Part shown: positions 24,020 to 32,036 of the stretch, one piece after another | Layout of the letters: the number at the start of each line of letters is the position of its first letter | How positions within the stretch are numbered: the first letter of the stretch is position 1 | Notes under the pieces: generated by a model | Seen by the model: only the letters and a program-made list of their open reading frames with translations | Database searches by the model: none | What the model was told of the DNA's origin: nothing | Position numbers and translations under genes: made by a program | Origin: Anaerolineae bacterium | GTDB taxonomy: Bacteria; Chloroflexota; Anaerolineae; Aggregatilineales; Phototrophicaceae | Reading direction: 5' to 3' | NCBI GenBank assembly: GCA_019912965.1 | Contig: JAIOHM010000030.1 | Span: 1-32,036, forward strand | DNA: 32,036 nt

Positions 24020-27000
24020 ATGCGTTATACAGGCAGCGAATATGATTATTTCGACGAGGACGATGACGACGAGAACATCGACGATGACGACCTCGACGAA
24101 GAAGATGATGAAGAATCCGGCAGTGCATCCAAGTCGCGGGTAAACCCATTTACCAACGCTGGGATGAGCGCCGCCTCGCGTCCACCAGCTTCGCCATCAT
24201 CAGGCGTCGGACGCACATCCGGCTTACCGGGCAGCACTAGCGGCATGTCTTCGCGCTTGCCGGGTTCGGTTGGGCCAAGCCGTCCCGGTTCGCCTACAAC
24301 ATCATCCGGTTCATCAAACGCGCCCGGCAGTCCCAGTACACCCCGTTATGGCACACCGGGCAGCAGTTCCAGCCCGTCCAGCACATCCGGGAGCGGACAG
24401 CAGCGTTATACACCCTCCGGCTCGTCAGGATCGTCTTCGGGCAGCAGCAGTTCCAGTCCATCATCAACATCCGGTTCACGCTATGGTTCTACCCCCTCGA
24501 CGCCCTCAAGCACGTCGGGCAGTTCCACCAGCAAGCCACCAGAGAAAAAAGATGACAAATCCTCCGGCGGCATTGGTTCACGCCTCGGTGGATTGACCTC
24601 GCGCTTTGGCGGCGGCGCTAAACCAGATGATAAAAAACCTGCTTCGACTTCATCCACCAGACCCGGTGAAGCGCCCAAAAGCAGTAACCCGATCAGCGGC
24701 CTGACCTCGCGCTTTGGCGGCGGCGCCAAACCTGCCGACAATAAACCCGCCACGCCGAAAAGTTCAAGCAGCAGTGGTGGAGGTATCGCCTCGCGGTTGG
24801 GCGGCCTGACCTCGCGCTTTGGTGGCGCAAAGGCCGACGACAAAAAACCGACTACCAGCAGTTCGTCGGCGTCCTCAGTCGCACGCCCCGGTGGGACAAG
24901 CTCACCATCATCAACAGCCAAACCGTTTGGCAGCGCCAGCGGTGCAGCTTCGCCACGTCCGTTCGGCAGCGCCAGCGGTGCATCCTCCCCGACAATGCCC
25001 GGCTCGAAACCAGCAGCCAAACCCGCTGAGCAAAAAACCGGATTGGGACGCTTCCTGCCTTTTGGCGGCGGTCAATCCGAAGCGGACAAAAAAGCTGCCG
25101 AAAGGAAAGCCCGCGCCAGCAAAGCGCCAAAGGTCGAAAGCGGCGGGCTGACGCTGGATAACAAGCTGGACATTATTGGCGTGGCGCTGGTATTAGGCGC
25201 ACTGGCGTTATTCTTCAGCGCTCTATCCACCACCAAAGGCCAGCTTACCGAAGCTGTCAATAACTTTTTGGGGCAGTTATTCGGTTGGGGCGCGATAGCG
25301 ATTCCAGCGGCTATGCTGGCAATCGGCATCTGGTTGATCGCGCGCCACTTTGGCGAACAAGCACCGGTTGTTCCCACCACGCGTATCATCGGCATTGTGA
25401 TGGTGTACATAGGCGCATTGGCGCTGCTGATGTTCGCGGAAACCTTTAATTACAGTGGCGACCGTCGTGTCACCAATTTGCAGGAACTCCGCCTCCAGAT
25501 GAAGTGGTCGTGGGAGATTTTCCACACCGGGGGCGGATGGGTTGGCGCACAGTTGTACGATATTTTAGTAACCAACATCGGGGAGATTGGCGCATTCTTC
25601 GGCATGATCGGCTGGCTGGTAGTCGGGTTGATGTTCACCTTCAGCCTGAGCGTGGCCGAAATCGCGGTGATTGTGATGAGCGTTGGACGCAGTTTTGGTC
25701 AGGCCGTCAGCCGCCGTCAGGAACGGAAAGCCGCAGCCGCAACTGCCATGACCACCGAGCAAATGGCCGCGCTGGGAACAGCAGGCGCTGTACTGGTCAG
25801 CAAACCCGAACCAGATGCCTTGCCCGCAGGGCCGTCACTACCCGCCCTGCCCGCTGCTTCAGGAGAACTCTCGCTGCCAGCGCCGGAACTGGTGCCGCAG
25901 CGTAACATCGCCATCAACGTTGGCGGACGCACACTAAAAGATGATCTCGTTCCGGTCGGGAATGCACCAGCCGCCTTTGCACCGGCTGCCGCTTCCGGTG
26001 CGCCCCGCCAGACGGATAAACCTGCTGCCTCAACACCCGGCTCATTGACAGCCCGTTTGCGCGGCGCTTTGCCCGGTGGTCATAAATCCGCCGAAACAAC
26101 CGGGACAAGTACGCCACCACCTGCAAAACCCGATACCGAAAAACCCGCTGCTGCCACAACTGGCGGCGGATTCCGGGGTATGTTCAATCGCGGTGGGGTA
26201 AAGGAAGAAGCCCCCAAACCCGCTGCACCTGCACCGTCAACACCTGCCCATGCTTCATTTGCGCCACCTGCGCCTGCAACCCAGCAGCCAGCAGCCACTT
26301 CATCACCGCCGACAGTGACAAAACCAAATGAAGAACAACCCACACGGCTGGGGGATTTGCTCAGGCCTGCCAGCGCGCAGACCAGCGAACCACCCAAACC
26401 CGTCTCGGCATTTTCAGCCTCGCCGCCAAAACCGCCCGGATTGGCACAGCCCGTTCCGAAGCCCATCACATCAACGCCCGCGTTCGATATTGACGACGAG
26501 GACGAAGATGAGGACGAGGAAGATGAAGAACTGACGCGTCTTTCCAGTCTGCCACCCGCGCAGCCCAAAGGCACTGGCCCTGCCCCGCGCCCGGAAGATG
26601 CGAACAAATCACGTTTTGGCGTCAGTACCTTTGGCGCCCCAAAACCCGGCGAACCCCCTACACCTGACCGTCAGGATCGCCTGAATGCCCTGCGTTCTGG
26701 TATGGCCGATCCGGCGAAAAAATCGGAAGATGCCGTCAACGGTACACCAGCGGAAAAACCTGCTGCTTCAGTTGTAACGGGAACAACCGCGCCTTCGTTT
26801 GCGGCATCCCGTCCAACCCCATTTCAGCCCGCTAAACCTGCTGGGCCAACCGGGACACCTGCGACTCCGGCGGCTGCGTCCACCGAGAAACCTGCTGCTG
26901 CCAGCACCCCGACAGCGGCATCTGACGTTCCAGCCACGCCCAAAGCGCCGACTCCGGCTGCGCCCTTCTGGAAACCCAGTCCCGACGCGGCCAAGCAAAA

Positions 27001-28795
27001 TGAAGTACCCCTGCCATCCGCAGAAGCCAAACCACCTGCGCCGACCTATGGCAGACCAACCATGCCGCCCGGCGTTCCAGAGCCGGCAAAGCCTGTCACA
27101 GCCACGCCGCCTGCCGCCGAGCGCCCGAATCTGGTCATCAACACACCGCAGCCAGCCGCACCACCACCACCCCGCGCAGGAGTTGGGCCAACCGCGCCCG
27201 CCAATGTGACTCGCAAACGTAAAGATTGGCGTTTGCCCAACACTTCCAATCTGCTCATGCCCGGTTCGGAAGGCGATTTCGACCGCACTGAACTGCTGCG
27301 CCGCGCCAAAATTATCGAAGACACGCTGAACAGTTTTGGCGCGCCCGGTAAAGTGGTGGAAGTCAATACTGGCCCGGTGATTACCCAGTTCGGCGTCGAG
27401 CCGGATTATCTGGTGACGCGCGGCGGTAAGAAAAACCGCGTCAAAGTCAGCGCCATCGCCCAATTAGATAAAGACCTTCAGCTTGCGTTGGGCGCGAAAT
27501 CCATCCGTATCGAAGCCCCTGTTCCCGGCAAAGGCTATGTGGGTATCGAAGTGCCTAACGAAGTCGCCTCGCTGGTCAGTCTGCGTGATGTGATGGAATC
27601 GAAAGAATTCAAACGCATTCAATCGCCCCTGACTATTGCGCTGGGACAAAGCGTGGATGGTACGCCCATCGCGGCGGATTTGTCCTCCATGCCACACTTG
27701 TTGGTCGCGGGTACGACGGGTTCCGGTAAATCGGTCTGCGTCAACGCCATCATCACCAGCATCATCATCAACAACCCACCCGACCGCGTGAAGTTCATCA
27801 TGGTTGACCCCAAGCGCGTCGAATTGACGGGTTACAACGGCATCCCGCATCTGGTCGCGCCGGTCGTGGTTGATCTGGAACGCATTGTCGGTGTGCTGAA
27901 ATGGGTCACGCGCGAAATGGATGAGCGTTATAAACGCTTCAGCACCGCCGGGGCGCGTAATATCGAGGACTTCAACAAACATATCTCCGCGACTGATGAA
28001 CCGATGCCGTATATCGTGGTCATCATCGACGAATTAGCCGACCTGATGATGCTCGCGCCGGATGAAACCGAGCGTGTCATCACCCGTATCGCAGCCTTAG
28101 CGCGTGCGACAGGCATCCATCTGGTGATCGCTACCCAGCGTCCATCGGTCGATGTCGTCACAGGTTTGATTAAAGCCAACTTCCCGGCACGTATCGCTTT
28201 CGCGGTGGCGGGCGGCGTGGACAGCCGCGTTATCCTCGACCAACCCGGCGCGGAACGGCTGTTGGGTCGTGGCGATATGCTCTATATGAGTGGCGACTCG
28301 CCTGCGCCTTTGCGGTTGCAGGGTGTGTACGTCTCCGATAACGAAATCAACAACATCACCCGCTACTGGCGCTCCCAGATGACCGAGGAAGACCTCGCCG
28401 CCCGCCCGGTCAGCGCGCTGGTGCTGGATAACACCGTCGCGGACTCATCGCGGATGGTGGTTCCGGGCAGCGAACGAACGCAGGCTCATCAGCAGCAGGC
28501 ATTCTGGGATAGCAACCGGGGAGATGACCGCCCATCCAGCAGCGTCAGCACTGGCTTGGGACGGAACGGCAGCGATGATGACGATGATGTAAACACCGAT
28601 CAGGAAGACGAACTCTACGAAGAATCGGTCGAAATGGTACGCCGTCTGAATAAGGCGTCGGTATCGCTGTTACAGCGCCGTCTGCGAATCGGCTACACCC
28701 GCGCTGCCCGCCTCATCGACCGGATGGAAGAAGAAGGCATCGTCGGCCCGGCCACCGAAGGCAGCAAACCGCGCGAAGTCCTTCCGTTGAAGTAA
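24020..28795 (+). CDS. ftsK: FtsK/SpoIIIE-type DNA translocase with very long linkers
   Basis: A 1591-residue DNA translocase, about twice the usual size. Layout: an acidic N-terminus (residues 9-33), a Ser/Gly/Pro-rich disordered stretch to ~375, four membrane helices (about 382-402, 417-441, 455-476, 521-555), a second Pro/Ala-rich linker (~560-1085) with another acidic patch near 825, then the motor. The motor has Walker A GTTGSGKS with Lys1237, Walker B VVIIDELADL with Asp1337-Glu1338, and a C-terminal winged-helix gamma-like domain (EDELYEESVEMVRRL onward). FtsK pumps chromosome DNA toward the division septum and activates dimer resolution. N-terminal tandem repeats are noted separately. 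A short terminator hairpin follows the stop. Confidence 0.96.
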   Translation: MRYTGSEYDYFDEDDDDENIDDDDLDEEDDEESGSASKSRVNPFTNAGMSAASRPPASPSSGVGRTSGLPGSTSGMSSRLPGSVGPSRPGSPTTSSGSSNAPGSPSTPRYGTPGSSSSPSSTSGSGQQRYTPSGSSGSSSGSSSSSPSSTSGSRYGSTPSTPSSTSGSSTSKPPEKKDDKSSGGIGSRLGGLTSRFGGGAKPDDKKPASTSSTRPGEAPKSSNPISGLTSRFGGGAKPADNKPATPKSSSSSGGGIASRLGGLTSRFGGAKADDKKPTTSSSSASSVARPGGTSSPSSTAKPFGSASGAASPRPFGSASGASSPTMPGSKPAAKPAEQKTGLGRFLPFGGGQSEADKKAAERKARASKAPKVESGGLTLDNKLDIIGVALVLGALALFFSALSTTKGQLTEAVNNFLGQLFGWGAIAIPAAMLAIGIWLIARHFGEQAPVVPTTRIIGIVMVYIGALALLMFAETFNYSGDRRVTNLQELRLQMKWSWEIFHTGGGWVGAQLYDILVTNIGEIGAFFGMIGWLVVGLMFTFSLSVAEIAVIVMSVGRSFGQAVSRRQERKAAAATAMTTEQMAALGTAGAVLVSKPEPDALPAGPSLPALPAASGELSLPAPELVPQRNIAINVGGRTLKDDLVPVGNAPAAFAPAAASGAPRQTDKPAASTPGSLTARLRGALPGGHKSAETTGTSTPPPAKPDTEKPAAATTGGGFRGMFNRGGVKEEAPKPAAPAPSTPAHASFAPPAPATQQPAATSSPPTVTKPNEEQPTRLGDLLRPASAQTSEPPKPVSAFSASPPKPPGLAQPVPKPITSTPAFDIDDEDEDEDEEDEELTRLSSLPPAQPKGTGPAPRPEDANKSRFGVSTFGAPKPGEPPTPDRQDRLNALRSGMADPAKKSEDAVNGTPAEKPAASVVTGTTAPSFAASRPTPFQPAKPAGPTGTPATPAAASTEKPAAASTPTAASDVPATPKAPTPAAPFWKPSPDAAKQNEVPLPSAEAKPPAPTYGRPTMPPGVPEPAKPVTATPPAAERPNLVINTPQPAAPPPPRAGVGPTAPANVTRKRKDWRLPNTSNLLMPGSEGDFDRTELLRRAKIIEDTLNSFGAPGKVVEVNTGPVITQFGVEPDYLVTRGGKKNRVKVSAIAQLDKDLQLALGAKSIRIEAPVPGKGYVGIEVPNEVASLVSLRDVMESKEFKRIQSPLTIALGQSVDGTPIAADLSSMPHLLVAGTTGSGKSVCVNAIITSIIINNPPDRVKFIMVDPKRVELTGYNGIPHLVAPVVVDLERIVGVLKWVTREMDERYKRFSTAGARNIEDFNKHISATDEPMPYIVVIIDELADLMMLAPDETERVITRIAALARATGIHLVIATQRPSVDVVTGLIKANFPARIAFAVAGGVDSRVILDQPGAERLLGRGDMLYMSGDSPAPLRLQGVYVSDNEINNITRYWRSQMTEEDLAARPVSALVLDNTVADSSRMVVPGSERTQAHQQQAFWDSNRGDDRPSSSVSTGLGRNGSDDDDDVNTDQEDELYEESVEMVRRLNKASVSLLQRRLRIGYTRAARLIDRMEEEGIVGPATEGSKPREVLPLK
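24593..24850 (+). repeat. Degenerate tandem repeats in the FtsK N-terminal linker
   Basis: Three copies of a block encoding LTSRFGGGAKPxDxKP start at about 24593, 24701 and 24806. Just downstream, at ~24925-24990, a second pair encodes PFGSASGA twice. The DNA copies (tgacctcgcgctttgg core) are nearly identical, pointing to recent duplication. Confidence 0.7.
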
Positions 28796-28811
28796 AATCA
28801 TGCTTATCATT

Positions 28812-28837
28812 AGGGGCATTCTGCGGGATGTCCCTTT
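28812..28837 (+). terminator. Terminator after ftsK
   Basis: An 8-bp stem with one G-T pair (AGGGGCAT at 28812-28819 with ATGTCCCT at 28828-28835), an 8-base loop and a short T-run, 16 bases past the stop. Confidence 0.55.
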
Positions 28838-28889
28838 AGTCTGGTTCAAGAAACTTATAACACGGTTTCATTCCTCCCTCATCTCCGCC

Positions 28890-28915
28890 CGTCATATTCA
28901 CTTCAGAATATGACG
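28890..28915. promoter_or_regulatory. 26-bp palindrome upstream of the YceI gene
   Basis: CGTCATATTC-N6-GAATATGACG, perfect 10-base arms. It ends 33 bases before the ATG at 28949 and there is no T-run, so a transcription-factor operator is more likely than a terminator. No regulator gene is adjacent. Confidence 0.6.
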
Positions 28916-28948
28916 CAAATGTAGTATTCGATCAGGAAGCAGGACAAT

Positions 28949-29488
28949 ATGTTGACATGGATGATTGACCCGGCACACAGCCGTGCGTCTTTTGCTATTC
29001 GCCATCTGGGCATTCTGATTGTGCGTGGCACATTCCACACCTTAGCCGGGACGCTGCACTATGACCCGGCTACAGATGAAGATGCCAGTGTTGATGTAAC
29101 GATTGACGTTCGCAGTTTAAAAACGCCGGTTGCCATACGCGACTCATACTTGATGCGAAAGATTTTCCGTATCAAGTATCATCGCACGATCCATTTTAAA
29201 AGCCGTCGTATCGAAAAGCTGAGTGAAGACCGCGCCAGCATTATGGGTGATTTGACGATTAACGGAATCCGGCGGGCAGTGACGCTGCAAGCCGTGCTGG
29301 TAGAAGACAGGCAGGATGCATCAAAACGAATGCGGTTCGAGGGTTGGGCAGTGCTCAACCGCAGCGACTTCACCCCGCGCTTTATGGCAATTACCGAAGC
29401 GTTGCGCATCATCGGGCAGCGTGTTGAGGTCAGACTCGAAATCGAGGTTATCCCGGCTAAAGTGCATGAGCCAGTTTATGGGCAGTAG
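28949..29488 (+). CDS. YceI-family protein, cytoplasmic type
   Basis: A 179-residue YceI-like lipocalin-fold protein: the opening WMIDPAHSRASFAIRHLGI, VRGTFHTLAGTLHYDP, and the late DLTINGIRRAVTL and DFTPRF segments match the family. YceI proteins bind isoprenoid or amide lipids in a hydrophobic barrel. There is no signal peptide, unlike many members, so it may act inside the cell. The start has AGGA 5 bases upstream. A large palindrome lies just upstream. Binding partner unknown. Confidence 0.88.
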   Translation: MLTWMIDPAHSRASFAIRHLGILIVRGTFHTLAGTLHYDPATDEDASVDVTIDVRSLKTPVAIRDSYLMRKIFRIKYHRTIHFKSRRIEKLSEDRASIMGDLTINGIRRAVTLQAVLVEDRQDASKRMRFEGWAVLNRSDFTPRFMAITEALRIIGQRVEVRLEIEVIPAKVHEPVYGQ

Positions 29489-29576
29489 ATGTGACATTCG
29501 TCCCCATGAGAGTCGCTATTCTTCATTTGTGGAAGTTAGTGAAGGACGACACAATAAGGGTACATTGTTAAATTTC

Positions 29577-29592
29577 TAAGGGAAAACCCTTA
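29577..29592 (+). promoter_or_regulatory. Hairpin that encloses the ribosome site of the PCYCGC lipoprotein
   Basis: TAAGGG-AAAA-CCCTTA, a perfect 6-bp stem with a tetraloop. The 5' arm is the Shine-Dalgarno AAGGG and the 3' arm ends on the A of the ATG. If formed it would block initiation, as in simple translational switches. Confidence 0.5.
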
Positions 29593-30005
29593 TGACAAAG
29601 TTCCTCCTTGTTTTGATCGTTCTTCTGGTTGCGCTGACGGCCTGTGCCACTCAGTCGCCCTCCACCGATCTGCCGACGTTTGTGACCAATGCGCCTGCCC
29701 ATTATCAGGAAGCCTATCGGTTCGCGGTCAGTCATCAACACGAACTGACCCAATATCCGTGCTACTGCGGCTGTGTAGCGATGGGACATGCTGATAATTT
29801 GGCGTGTTTTATCCAGAAAACATCGGTTGGCGGTACGATTGTTTATGACCAGCACGCTTCCGGTTGTGGCGTTTGTGTTGATATTGCTTTAGATGTCAAA
29901 CGGCTGATGGGGGAAGGATGGGCAGCGCCCGATATCCGGGCCTACATTGACCAAACCTACAGTCGCTACGGCCCGCCAACCAATACACCTTTACCGTTAG
30001 CCTAG
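29592..30005 (+). CDS. PCYCGC-motif lipoprotein
   Basis: A 137-residue lipoprotein. The signal peptide ends in the lipobox LTAC with Cys18, so Lgt should lipidate it. The mature part contains PCYCGC (about residues 56-61) and further cysteines in NLACF and SGCGVCVDIA, the signature of the PCYCGC-motif family (PF13798), which is probably metal- or cofactor-binding. Function not established. A hairpin covers its ribosome site and a T-run terminator follows. Confidence 0.88.
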   Translation: MTKFLLVLIVLLVALTACATQSPSTDLPTFVTNAPAHYQEAYRFAVSHQHELTQYPCYCGCVAMGHADNLACFIQKTSVGGTIVYDQHASGCGVCVDIALDVKRLMGEGWAAPDIRAYIDQTYSRYGPPTNTPLPLA

Positions 30006-30017
30006 CATTTTCTCGCA

Positions 30018-30042
30018 GGGGCGCAGCATGTTGCGCCCTTTT
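30018..30042 (+). terminator. Terminator after the PCYCGC gene
   Basis: GGGCGCA (30019-30025) pairs with TGCGCCC (30032-30038), loop of 6, followed by TTTT (30039-30042). It shares its core with the hairpins at 9171 and 22267. Confidence 0.75.
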
Positions 30043-30244
30043 AGATTCTATCGGTTGGGAGGGTGATCGGTGGTGGCGGTAACGGATTGAGAAATGCCTG
30101 AATCGTGGGTGCAAGGGTGTAGATCAGAAACGCGATCAGAATCACCACCAGAAACACGGTGTAGATCAGACGAGGCAGCGTCCAGAAGGGCGCATCTGCC
30201 TCGTCCAGTAGTTCATCATCTTCGAGAAACACATCGTCGTTCAT
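30041..30244 (-). CDS. Small single-pass membrane protein
   Basis: A 67-residue protein: an acidic N-terminus (DDVFLEDDELLDEADAP), one hydrophobic helix (about residues 27-47, LIYTVFLVVILIAFLIYTLA), then a Pro-rich tail. No family known to me. The stop lies against the terminator of the convergent lipoprotein gene. Real gene status is supported by the clean helix and clear reading frame but not by homology. Confidence 0.5.
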   Translation of the reverse strand: MNDDVFLEDDELLDEADAPFWTLPRLIYTVFLVVILIAFLIYTLAPTIQAFLNPLPPPPITLPTDRI

Positions 30245-30311
30245 ATTCTCAGTGTAACCAATAATCCCGGCGCTGCGTCTCAGAGTTGCATCAGAAATTC
30301 GGCGACTATAC

Positions 30312-30716
30312 TCACAGTGTCAGGATGATGCCCATGATGATGAAGGCAACGGCTTGATAACCGGTGTAGATCAGCCACAGCATCCGGTGTGGGCCGGAAT
30401 AAATGCTGAAGGTGAAGGATGAAGTGGCGGTCAGGGTTAGGACGGCAATCAAGCCGATGATCGCACCGTCTACCGCGCTGGCTGCCCCGGCGAATTTGAC
30501 CAACAGCGCTACCCCTAACGCGGCGATGATGCCCGCAATCAACGTGTATAGAAATTCAATCGGATTGCCACCGCTCTGGATTTCTTCGCGCGTCATACCG
30601 CGATACTTGATGAACAGGTTGGCGAACAGCAGCGGCGAATACCATAACGCGCCGAGGAAGAAATAGGCCAATCCAGCCACGATCACTGCCAGAATATTGA
30701 GGGTGGGAAACGTCAT
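30312..30716 (-). CDS. DUF1761-family membrane protein
   Basis: A 134-residue protein with four hydrophobic helices. The N-terminal AGLAYFFLGALWYSPLLFANLF and the MTREEIQSGG loop are typical of DUF1761 proteins, which have no known function. GAGGA lies 4 bases upstream of the ATG. Cytoplasmic-membrane location is inferred. Confidence 0.82.
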   Translation of the reverse strand: MTFPTLNILAVIVAGLAYFFLGALWYSPLLFANLFIKYRGMTREEIQSGGNPIEFLYTLIAGIIAALGVALLVKFAGAASAVDGAIIGLIAVLTLTATSSFTFSIYSGPHRMLWLIYTGYQAVAFIIMGIILTL

Positions 30717-30780
30717 CTTATCCTCTTTCTACTCATCTTGAAGGCAGGCAGTAGGCTCAGGTATTTACCCCTATCCCCAA

Positions 30781-30806
30781 CCCTTCCCCGGCACACGAGG
30801 GAAGGG
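30781..30806. repeat. REP-like inverted repeat
   Basis: CCCTTCCC-N10-GGGAAGGG, perfect 8-base arms, in the 176-base gap between the DUF1761 and AraC genes. No T-run on either strand. It looks like a dispersed palindromic repeat. Confidence 0.55.
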
Positions 30807-30892
30807 AGCAGAACAGCACCCATTTAGATCATCGGTCTTGCGGGGTATAGATCAGTTCCAAGCCTATTGTTCTTATCGTAGCGCAGGCGTTC

Positions 30893-31702
30893 TCATTGGT
30901 CTTGTAAAAATTGGACGAAGTTGGGGGCGGGGGTGCGGCTTCTGGCGGTCAGATAATCGGCATACTGGCGCGGGGTGCAGCCTGTGAAAGCGGCGAAATC
31001 CTTGCTGAAATGCGACTGATCGTAGTAGCCGGAGGTCAGCGCCACATCGGCCAGACCGGGTTGTCTGACCAGCAGCGCCAGCGCATGATGAAAACGGGTA
31101 ATCCGGGCATAAAACTTGGGTCTCATGCCGAAAAAGTGCTGAAACAGGCGGTCAACCGTGCGGATGGAATAACCCATTTCGCTGCTCAAGGCCGCTAACT
31201 GCACATTACCCATCGCGTTTTCGATGCGGCGGGCGGTGTGAAATACCCACGCATAAGCCGGGGGCAGCGCGAGACGGTTGAGGAAAAAATGATCGAGCAG
31301 ATCGACCTGTTGGGGCGTATCCAAAGCGGCGTCATACAGCCGATTTTCGAGTTCCTGCGCGGATTTACCAAAGGCAGTCGGCAGATCGAGATGCAGATCG
31401 GAGATTTCGTGCATGGGCATGGGTAAAAAAGCCGTCAGACCACCCGCTTTGAAGCGGACGCCGACCAGATGAATCAGGCCATATTGGGCGATTGTGACCG
31501 GGCGATGGCGTTGAGCATCCAGATTGGAGAAGGGGACGTTCATCGCACCGCGCTGATAACCGCAGCCGAAGTTGAAAATGATGTCCGCCTTGCCATCCAC
31601 GAAGATTTTTTCTTCCAGCGGGAAAGGCTGCTCGGAACGGAGAAACCAGTAGGAGTCGATGTAAGGCTGCAACAGATGATGCGGCGCGGCAAAGCGATAC
31701 AT
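30893..31702 (-). CDS. AraC-family transcriptional regulator
   Basis: A 269-residue regulator. The N-terminal ~150 residues are a sensing domain (opening YRFAAPHHLLQPYIDSYWFL and VDGKADIIFNFG) typical of AraC proteins with a cupin-like ligand pocket. The C-terminal double HTH spans ~160-255: LAALSSEMGYSIRTVDRLFQ is the first helix pair and DVALTSGYYDQSHFSKDFAAFTG is the family signature. The ligand is unknown and no operon partner is next to it. GGGGG lies 7 bases before the ATG, with an extended -10 upstream. Confidence 0.92.
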   Translation of the reverse strand: MYRFAAPHHLLQPYIDSYWFLRSEQPFPLEEKIFVDGKADIIFNFGCGYQRGAMNVPFSNLDAQRHRPVTIAQYGLIHLVGVRFKAGGLTAFLPMPMHEISDLHLDLPTAFGKSAQELENRLYDAALDTPQQVDLLDHFFLNRLALPPAYAWVFHTARRIENAMGNVQLAALSSEMGYSIRTVDRLFQHFFGMRPKFYARITRFHHALALLVRQPGLADVALTSGYYDQSHFSKDFAAFTGCTPRQYADYLTARSRTPAPNFVQFLQDQ

Positions 31703-31728
31703 GTTGAATCCCCCTCTGCATTTTCTCC

Positions 31729-31737
31729 ATTATATCA
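31729..31737 (-). promoter_or_regulatory. Extended -10 promoter of the AraC-family gene
   Basis: TGATATAAT on the minus strand, a perfect extended -10, about 27 bases upstream of the ATG. No consensus -35. Confidence 0.5.
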
Positions 31738-31754
31738 GAACTTTTGAGCGGTTT

Positions 31755-31884
31755 TAGGTTGTTGGTTTTTAGTTCTTGGTTTCCAGAACATATGGGGAAG
31801 ATTCTGCAAATTCTGCACAGGAATTTTGTGCAATCTGTGAATCTTTGAGACGGAAGTGGCGGCGATGGCGGCGGCGATGGCGAT
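31755..31884. repeat. Simple repeats in the right-end gene-free stretch
   Basis: Between the AraC gene and the window end (31740-32036) no confident gene is seen. The stretch begins with degenerate heptamers (TTGGTTT, TTAGTTC, TTGGTTT at 31762-31782) and has a GGCGGCGAT / GGCGAT repeat at about 31858-31886. A GGGAGG then GTG at 32028 could be the start of a gene beyond the edge. Confidence 0.4.
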
Positions 31885-32036
31885 GGCGAAAGCAGATTTT
31901 ATTGGCGACTGTTACAGATTGATAATATGCGAAAAATGCGGCGAAGGGTTTTGTGCAGATTTCGCATGTTTGGCGGGGATGTCATGAAGGTCTGCCGCCG
32001 CCATGTTTGCCATGTGGGAGGTTTTTGGTGATTGAT

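Noticed and set aside
26080..27463. Two long minus-strand frames of 175 and 231 residues
   Set aside because: Shadows of the GC-rich, Pro/Ala-coding linker of FtsK; low-complexity Gly/Arg products.
31865..31987. 40-residue frame with five cysteines (ICEKCGEGFCADFAC)
   Set aside because: The spacing hints at a zinc-knuckle, but it starts in a GGCGGCGAT repeat with a poor ribosome site and is very short; kept only as a note.

Overview
The window looks like a chromosomal segment of an uncultured Chloroflexota bacterium, probably Anaerolineae-like. That placement is inferred from gene content and protein style: a CIRCE-controlled groESL, a PknB-type kinase with a Pro-rich juxtamembrane tail, an FtsK with huge disordered linkers, a YceI protein, a PCYCGC lipoprotein, DUF1761, and many small secreted or membrane proteins of unknown function. 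No rRNA, tRNA, CRISPR array, phage or complete insertion sequence was seen. Most of the window is core or housekeeping DNA with scattered small repeats.

Left part (1-6042). A ferredoxin-cupin reading frame runs off the left edge. It is divergent from a Crp/Fnr-family regulator, with two dyads between them. The convergent groES-groEL operon reads leftward from a consensus promoter bracketed by two CIRCE operators and ends in a strong hairpin terminator. A PIN-toxin/antitoxin pair and a PknB-like transmembrane Ser/Thr kinase follow on the minus strand.

Middle (6273-14050). A glycoside-hydrolase-like TIM-barrel protein, a phosphoribosyltransferase and an exported alpha/beta hydrolase are followed by two exported or membrane proteins of unknown function and a STAS-like protein with a clear promoter and operator. 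Next come NadE and a decayed MazEF-like locus.

An apparent leftward operon (21019 down to 13199) holds lgt, a MOSC protein, an FAD monooxygenase, an aberrant D-aminoacylase-like amidohydrolase with a HEAT-like and polybasic C-terminus, a glutaminase-like nitrilase, an NTF2-like protein, the TA remnant and nadE. Spacing is very tight or overlapping down to the NTF2-like gene. The nitrilase and NadE look like a split glutamine-dependent NAD+ synthetase. The lgt gene carries three different heptanucleotide tandem arrays inside its coding sequence.

Right part (21200-32036). On the plus strand lie an SPFH/prohibitin-like protein, a CbpA-type DnaJ with a good promoter, a 1591-residue FtsK/SpoIIIE, a YceI protein with a 26-bp palindrome upstream, and a PCYCGC lipoprotein whose ribosome binding site sits in a small hairpin. 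On the minus strand are a helical hypothetical protein, a small membrane protein, a DUF1761 protein and an AraC-family regulator. The last ~300 bases hold repeats and no confident gene. Three of the gene-end hairpins share a GGGCG/CGCCC core, which suggests a small family of REP-like palindromes used as 3' ends.
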